26,516 nt of DNA from UBA1227 sp045642705 (GTDB lineage Bacteria > Bacillota > Clostridia > Oscillospirales > Acutalibacteraceae). Where the stretch lies: assembly GCA_045642705.1 (NCBI GenBank), contig JAZUJK010000026.1, positions 1 to 26,516 on the forward strand, read 5' to 3'. Positions 23,093 to 26,516 of this stretch are shown here, in pieces. Under the pieces are notes generated by a model that was not told the origin of the DNA, searched no databases, and saw only the letters and a program-made list of their open reading frames with translations. A program made the translations under genes and the position numbers. Position 1 is the stretch's first letter. Each line of letters begins with the position of its first letter.

Positions 23093-24623
23093 AAACTTAG
23101 ATGAAATCCGCGAGCAAATGGACAAACTCGATACTGAAATACTTTCCAGATTTCTTGAACGTATGTTACTCTCCGAGCAGGTTGCAGAGTACAAGGTTGA
23201 GCGCAACATGCCTGTTGAGGACACATCTCGTGAACTCGAGATAATAAATTATGTATCAAATCAGAGTGGCGACTTCTCAACTTATGCAGTTGCACTCTTT
23301 AATTCAATACTTGAACTCTCCAAGGATCATCAGGAGCATTGGATCCGCGCATATCAAGAGGATCAGAAGCGCAAGGTTGTACAGATGCCAGGCGTATATG
23401 GTCTCCTTGGCGCTACTCTCTCCCACAGCTATTCTGAGGAGATTCACAAGGAACTTGGTCTCCGTGGCAAAGTAGCTTATGACTACAAGCTCCACGAGAT
23501 TGACCCTGAACATCTCGAGGAGTTCCTCTCCCGTACAGATATCCAGGGTCTCAATGTTACTATGCCTTATAAGACAGCTGTTCTGGCCTTCTGCCAGGAG
23601 ATTTCCGATGACGTACTTCGCATCGGTGCTGCCAATACAATCGTTATGAAGAAAGGCAAGCTCTGCGCATACAATACAGACATTGCCGGTTTCAAATATA
23701 TGGTTTATAAATCAGGCATCGACGTTGCCGGCAAGAAGGCAATCATCCTCGGCAAGGGCGGCGCTTCCAAGGCTGCACGTTGTGCACTTGAGGATCTCGG
23801 TGCTAAAAATATTGTTGTTATCTCACGCGGTGAGCCTAATGACTTTGATACAATCAGTCTCCATTCCGATGCAGAGATTATTGTCAACACAACACCAGTT
23901 GGTATGTATCCAGAGACACTCGAGTCCCTGGTTTCACTCAAGGACTTCCCTCGTTGCTCAGGCGTTATCGATGTTGTATACAATCCACTTCGCACCGCCC
24001 TCCTACTCGAGGCTGAGAGACTCGGTATTCCGCATGTTGGCGGTCTCTCAATGCTCGTTGCACAGGCACGCGAGACATATAATATCTTCTTCAACCGCTC
24101 AATGATTGATGCAGTTGTTGATGATGTAATCGAGAAGTTCTACAAGGATAATCAGAACATCATCCTCACCGGTATGCCTGGTTGCGGCAAGACTACTATT
24201 GCCAAGGCAATCAGCGACATCACTGGCCGTGAGATGATAGATATAGACAAGGTTATTGAGCAGCAGGAGCACAGCAGTGTTGCCGAGATTATCACCAAGC
24301 GCGGTGAGGATGAATTCCGCCGCCTCGAGCACCTCGCAATACTTGAATCCTGCAAGCAGAGTGGCAAGGTTATCGCCCTCGGCGGTGGCGCTGTACTCGA
24401 CCGTGACAACTATCCTGCACTTCATCAAAATGGTAAGATTTTCTATATCCGCCGTGAGGTTGATTTGCTTCCAACAGACGACCGTCCATTGTCCAAGAGT
24501 CCAGAGACTCTAAAGGAGATGCAAAAGATTAGACTTCCTCTATATCAGGAAATTGCTGATGTCGAAGTTGAAAACAATGGCGAGATAGAAGATGCCGTTA
24601 AGGCGGTCCTCAAAAATATCTAA
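23085..24623 (+). CDS. aroE: Trifunctional chorismate mutase - shikimate dehydrogenase - shikimate kinase fusion
   Basis: A 512-residue protein with three enzyme domains in one frame. Residues 1-90 are an AroQ-type chorismate mutase: R9, R26, K37, D46, R49, E50, S79 and Q83 match the E. coli residues R11, R28, K39, D48, R51, E52, S84 and Q88. Residues about 103-350 are shikimate dehydrogenase: LSHSYS substrate loop, catalytic K163 in NVTMPYK, N184, D199 and NADP loop GKGGASKA, with SR at 247-248 favouring NADP. Residues 358-512 are shikimate kinase: Walker A GMPGCGKTT (363-371), DID (386-388), R412, GGG (433-435), lid Arg R467 and R483. All three catalytic sets look intact. ATG follows GAGGAGG. 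It closes the aro operon with an 8-nt overlap; no terminator follows. Confidence 0.95.
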   Translation: MVENLDEIREQMDKLDTEILSRFLERMLLSEQVAEYKVERNMPVEDTSRELEIINYVSNQSGDFSTYAVALFNSILELSKDHQEHWIRAYQEDQKRKVVQMPGVYGLLGATLSHSYSEEIHKELGLRGKVAYDYKLHEIDPEHLEEFLSRTDIQGLNVTMPYKTAVLAFCQEISDDVLRIGAANTIVMKKGKLCAYNTDIAGFKYMVYKSGIDVAGKKAIILGKGGASKAARCALEDLGAKNIVVISRGEPNDFDTISLHSDAEIIVNTTPVGMYPETLESLVSLKDFPRCSGVIDVVYNPLRTALLLEAERLGIPHVGGLSMLVAQARETYNIFFNRSMIDAVVDDVIEKFYKDNQNIILTGMPGCGKTTIAKAISDITGREMIDIDKVIEQQEHSSVAEIITKRGEDEFRRLEHLAILESCKQSGKVIALGGGAVLDRDNYPALHQNGKIFYIRREVDLLPTDDRPLSKSPETLKEMQKIRLPLYQEIADVEVENNGEIEDAVKAVLKNI

Positions 24624-24629
24624 AAACAC

Positions 24630-24658
24630 TTGCAATTGTAATAATTTCTTATTAAAAT
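24630..24658 (+). promoter_or_regulatory. Promoter of the ferredoxin gene
   Basis: TTGCAA (24630-24635), a 17-bp spacer and TAAAAT (24653-24658), immediately after the aro fusion gene. The leader is about 23 nt to the ATG and includes an ideal AAAAGGAGGT site. Confidence 0.65.
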
Positions 24659-24687
24659 AAAAGTATCTTAAAAAGGAGGTATGTTTC

Positions 24688-24855
24688 ATGGCTTATAAAA
24701 TTACTGACACATGCGTAGCTTGCGGTTCTTGCAAAGATGGTTGCCCTGTAGAAGCTATTTCTGAAGGCGATATCTATTCAATCGACGCTGCTACATGCAT
24801 CGACTGTGGTTCTTGCGCTGACACTTGCCCAACAGGAGCAATCGTAGCTGGCTAA
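24688..24855 (+). CDS. 2[4Fe-4S] ferredoxin, clostridial type
   Basis: Small cytoplasmic electron carrier of 55 residues. Two complete cluster motifs are visible: CVACGSCKDGCP (first Cys C9) and CIDCGSCADTCP, each CxxCxxCxxxCP, related by internal duplication. Length and acidity match clostridial ferredoxins that couple pyruvate or hydrogen metabolism to reductases. AAAAGGAGGT is 7 nt before the ATG, close to the consensus, and implies high expression. It has its own promoter and terminator, so it is independent of both the aro operon and the methyltransferase genes. Confidence 0.97.
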   Translation: MAYKITDTCVACGSCKDGCPVEAISEGDIYSIDAATCIDCGSCADTCPTGAIVAG

Positions 24856-24881
24856 TTGAACACTAGATTTAACGAGAGAAG

Positions 24882-24909
24882 GGCCTGGAAGCAATTCCAG
24901 GTCTTTTTT
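24882..24909 (+). terminator. Terminator of the ferredoxin gene
   Basis: GGCCTGGAA (24882-24890) pairs with TTCCAGGTC (24895-24903), 9 pairs including one G-U, GCAA loop, then six T. It lies 27 nt after the ferredoxin stop and ends 19 nt before the next ATG. Confidence 0.92.
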
Positions 24910-24927
24910 CTACCAAGAGGAGTAGCT

Positions 24928-25668
24928 ATGCCAAAGTTAGATAATAAAAGTGAATATGTGGAAGACTTAGGCTCTGGCGTAAAACTTATCTGTTCCCCTA
25001 TCCATGGGTTTGGAACGGATGCAATACTCCTTGCGAATTTTGCCTCCCCTAAGAGATCTGACAAATGTGTCGACCTCGGCACTGGTTGTGGAATCATTCC
25101 ATTCATTTGGCTTCGTGATGGAGTAGAAAACGAAATCATCGGAGTGGACATCCAAGAAGCGGCCATTGACCAATTCAGCCGTTCTCTGGAACTCAATAAC
25201 AATCCAAGCAACTTAAAGGGCCTCAAACTAGACCTTAGAGAAATTGGAAAAGATCTTCCAAAAGGATACTTTGATCTTGTTACGATGAACCCACCATACA
25301 AGCCTGCTGGCACAGGTATTCTCTCCAAAGCGACGCCTGAACAGATTGCTCGTCACGAGATAATGTGCACAATAGATGACGCCTCACGGGCTGCGAGTGA
25401 GCTTTTGCAGTTCGGCGGACGTTTTGTAATGTGCCATCGCCCAGAGCGCCTCGCTGACGTCATATCGGCAATGAGGGCGAATGGCATCGAACCGAAGCGC
25501 CTTCGTATGGTGCAAAAGCGACCAGACACGCAGCCGTGGTTATTCTTGATAGAGGGCAAGAAAGGCTCCAAACCTTTCATGGAAGTTATGCCGCCCCTTA
25601 TCATCCAAGATGAAAACGGCAACGACTCAGAAGAATTAGTAAAAATTATTGGTGATTACAGAGATTAA
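24928..25668 (+). CDS. TrmN6/YabB-like tRNA adenine-N6 methyltransferase
   Basis: A SAM-dependent methyltransferase of 246 residues. The SAM loop is DLGTGCGIIP (49-58), the acidic loop is GVDIQEAAID and the catalytic NPPY is at 121-124. The N-terminal GFGTDAILLANF segment is typical of the TrmN6/YabB family, which methylates adenine next to the anticodon of tRNA-Val; the target here is inferred. In Bacillus, yabB is also just upstream of rsmI (yabC), supporting the call. I start at ATG 24928 after AGAGGAG; the frame open to 24856 would run through the ferredoxin terminator. It ends 10 nt before rsmI. Confidence 0.9.
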   Translation: MPKLDNKSEYVEDLGSGVKLICSPIHGFGTDAILLANFASPKRSDKCVDLGTGCGIIPFIWLRDGVENEIIGVDIQEAAIDQFSRSLELNNNPSNLKGLKLDLREIGKDLPKGYFDLVTMNPPYKPAGTGILSKATPEQIARHEIMCTIDDASRAASELLQFGGRFVMCHRPERLADVISAMRANGIEPKRLRMVQKRPDTQPWLFLIEGKKGSKPFMEVMPPLIIQDENGNDSEELVKIIGDYRD

Positions 25669-25678
25669 GGAGAAAGAC

Positions 25679-26500
25679 ATGGCTGGAATACTATATGTTA
25701 TGGGAACACCAATAGGTAACCTCTCTGACTTTTCCCCAAGAGCAATTGAGACAATGCAAAATTGTGACTTTATTGCTGCTGAGGACACAAGAGTAACCTT
25801 GAAGCTCCTTAACCACTTTGACATAAAAAAACCTCTCGTCTCCTATTACGAGCATAACAAATATGACCGTGAAGACGAGATACTAAATAAAATTATTAGC
25901 GGTGAAAACTGTGTCCTTGTATCGGATGCTGGAATGCCGGCAATTTCTGACCCTGGTATGGAACTTGTTAAGTCTTGCCATGCCCATGGTATCACTGTTC
26001 AATCAGTACCAGGTCCTACAGCATTTGCCACAGCGCTTGCAATATCAGGTATGGACAATGGACGTTTCACTTTTGAAGGTTTTCTCAGTGTAAATAAAAA
26101 GTCAAGACGTGAACACCTTGACGACATTCGCTGTGAGCGCCGTACAATGATTTTCTATGAGGCACCACACAAACTCTCAGCTACGCTCCGCGACCTCTAT
26201 GAAACGCTCGGAGACCGCGAAATTGCGATTGTCAGAGAACTCACTAAAATTCACGAGGAAGTTATTAAAACCACCTTATCGGCTGCCGTAGAGGCTTACC
26301 CAGACAACAATCTCAAAGGTGAACTGGTTCTCATCATTGCAGGCGCGAAGGAAGAAGTAAAAGAAGAAGTCACATTAGAAGATGCAGTTAAACTAGCCCG
26401 TGACTATATAGACAAAGGAATGTCAACAAACGATGCTGCAAAAACTGCAGCAAAACAGACTGGCCTCAAAAAAGGCGACATTTACAAGGCACTTCAATAA
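25679..26500 (+). CDS. rsmI: 16S rRNA C1402 2'-O-methyltransferase RsmI
   Basis: Methylates the ribose of C1402 in 16S rRNA, near the decoding centre. The 273 residues show the tetrapyrrole-methylase fold motifs: YVMGTPIGNL at the start, AAEDTR (34-39), VSDAGMPAISDPG (81-93), VPGPTA (110-115), FYEAPHKL and IVRELTKIHEE. The C-terminal helical HTH-like part, from about 230, has STNDAAKTAAKQTGLKKGDIYKAL. I chose ATG 25679 (MAGILYV), whose AAGGAG overlaps the stop of the preceding gene; ten upstream in-frame codons have no site. A short AAAGGA ends the window and may precede another gene. Confidence 0.96.
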   Translation: MAGILYVMGTPIGNLSDFSPRAIETMQNCDFIAAEDTRVTLKLLNHFDIKKPLVSYYEHNKYDREDEILNKIISGENCVLVSDAGMPAISDPGMELVKSCHAHGITVQSVPGPTAFATALAISGMDNGRFTFEGFLSVNKKSRREHLDDIRCERRTMIFYEAPHKLSATLRDLYETLGDREIAIVRELTKIHEEVIKTTLSAAVEAYPDNNLKGELVLIIAGAKEEVKEEVTLEDAVKLARDYIDKGMSTNDAAKTAAKQTGLKKGDIYKALQ

Positions 26501-26516
26501 GACAAAAATTAAAGGA

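Noticed and set aside
24856..24927. 24-codon upstream extension of the TrmN6-like gene
   Set aside because: The segment encodes the ferredoxin terminator; ATG 24928 has AGAGGAG upstream and fits the family start.
1..26516. CRISPR arrays, insertion sequences, prophage genes, toxin-antitoxin or defence systems
   Set aside because: No regularly spaced repeats, transposase or integrase motifs, or recognisable defence genes were seen; the CPBP-like gene alone is not enough to propose an immunity system.

Overview
The window looks like chromosomal housekeeping DNA from a Gram-positive, probably anaerobic Clostridia-type Firmicute. The evidence is a V-type ATPase operon in ntpF-ntpI-ntpK order, strong AGGAGG-type ribosome sites, sigma-A-like promoters (TTGxxx, 17-18 bp, TATAAT/TAGAAT), NrdR, a DUF1292 protein, a Firmicute-style 6S RNA candidate, a 2[4Fe-4S] ferredoxin, type III pantothenate kinase and RsmI. 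Genus cannot be fixed from sequence reading alone; a Lachnospiraceae-like organism is a guess. I see no transposase, integrase, prophage module or CRISPR array.

Layout. 1-2911 (minus strand): the first three genes of a V/A-type ATPase operon, running off the left edge, behind a strong promoter and a leader that can form a hairpin. 3230-4465 (plus): an enlarged PRPP synthetase, divergent from the ATPase. 4537-6546 (minus): DNA ligase LigA. 6663-7164 (plus): a DUF1292 protein followed by a probable 6S RNA. 7208-13321 (minus): seven same-strand genes comprising a ydjG-ydjH-ydjI-like membrane-stress cluster (zinc ribbon, TPM, SPFH), coaX, an alpha/beta hydrolase, a coiled-coil protein and a lone fumarate hydratase beta subunit. 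13470-14270 (plus): an exported transglutaminase-like protein. 14307-17679 (minus): an M20 peptidase and a metallo-beta-lactamase-fold hydrolase in one unit, then a DUF362 protein, then tRNA-Ser(GGA). 17811-24623 (plus): nrdR, a degenerate CPBP-like membrane protein and five shikimate-pathway genes. 24688-26500 (plus): ferredoxin, a TrmN6-like methyltransferase and RsmI. Convergent gene pairs are separated by hairpins that read as terminators on both strands.

The most striking part is the nrdR-aro operon. Seven genes are packed with start/stop overlaps of 1-11 nt or direct abutment. They encode DAHP synthase, dehydroquinate synthase, EPSP synthase, chorismate synthase and one 512-residue protein that joins chorismate mutase, shikimate dehydrogenase and shikimate kinase. 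Only 3-dehydroquinate dehydratase is absent from the set. The DAHP synthase is a bare catalytic core without a regulatory domain, while the chorismate mutase domain, which in some Firmicutes is fused to DAHP synthase as its feedback sensor, sits here on the shikimate dehydrogenase/kinase. Other points worth attention are a ydjGHI-like set without a visible pspA, a conserved sodium-site signature in the ATPase rotor subunit, and the ATPase leader hairpin.
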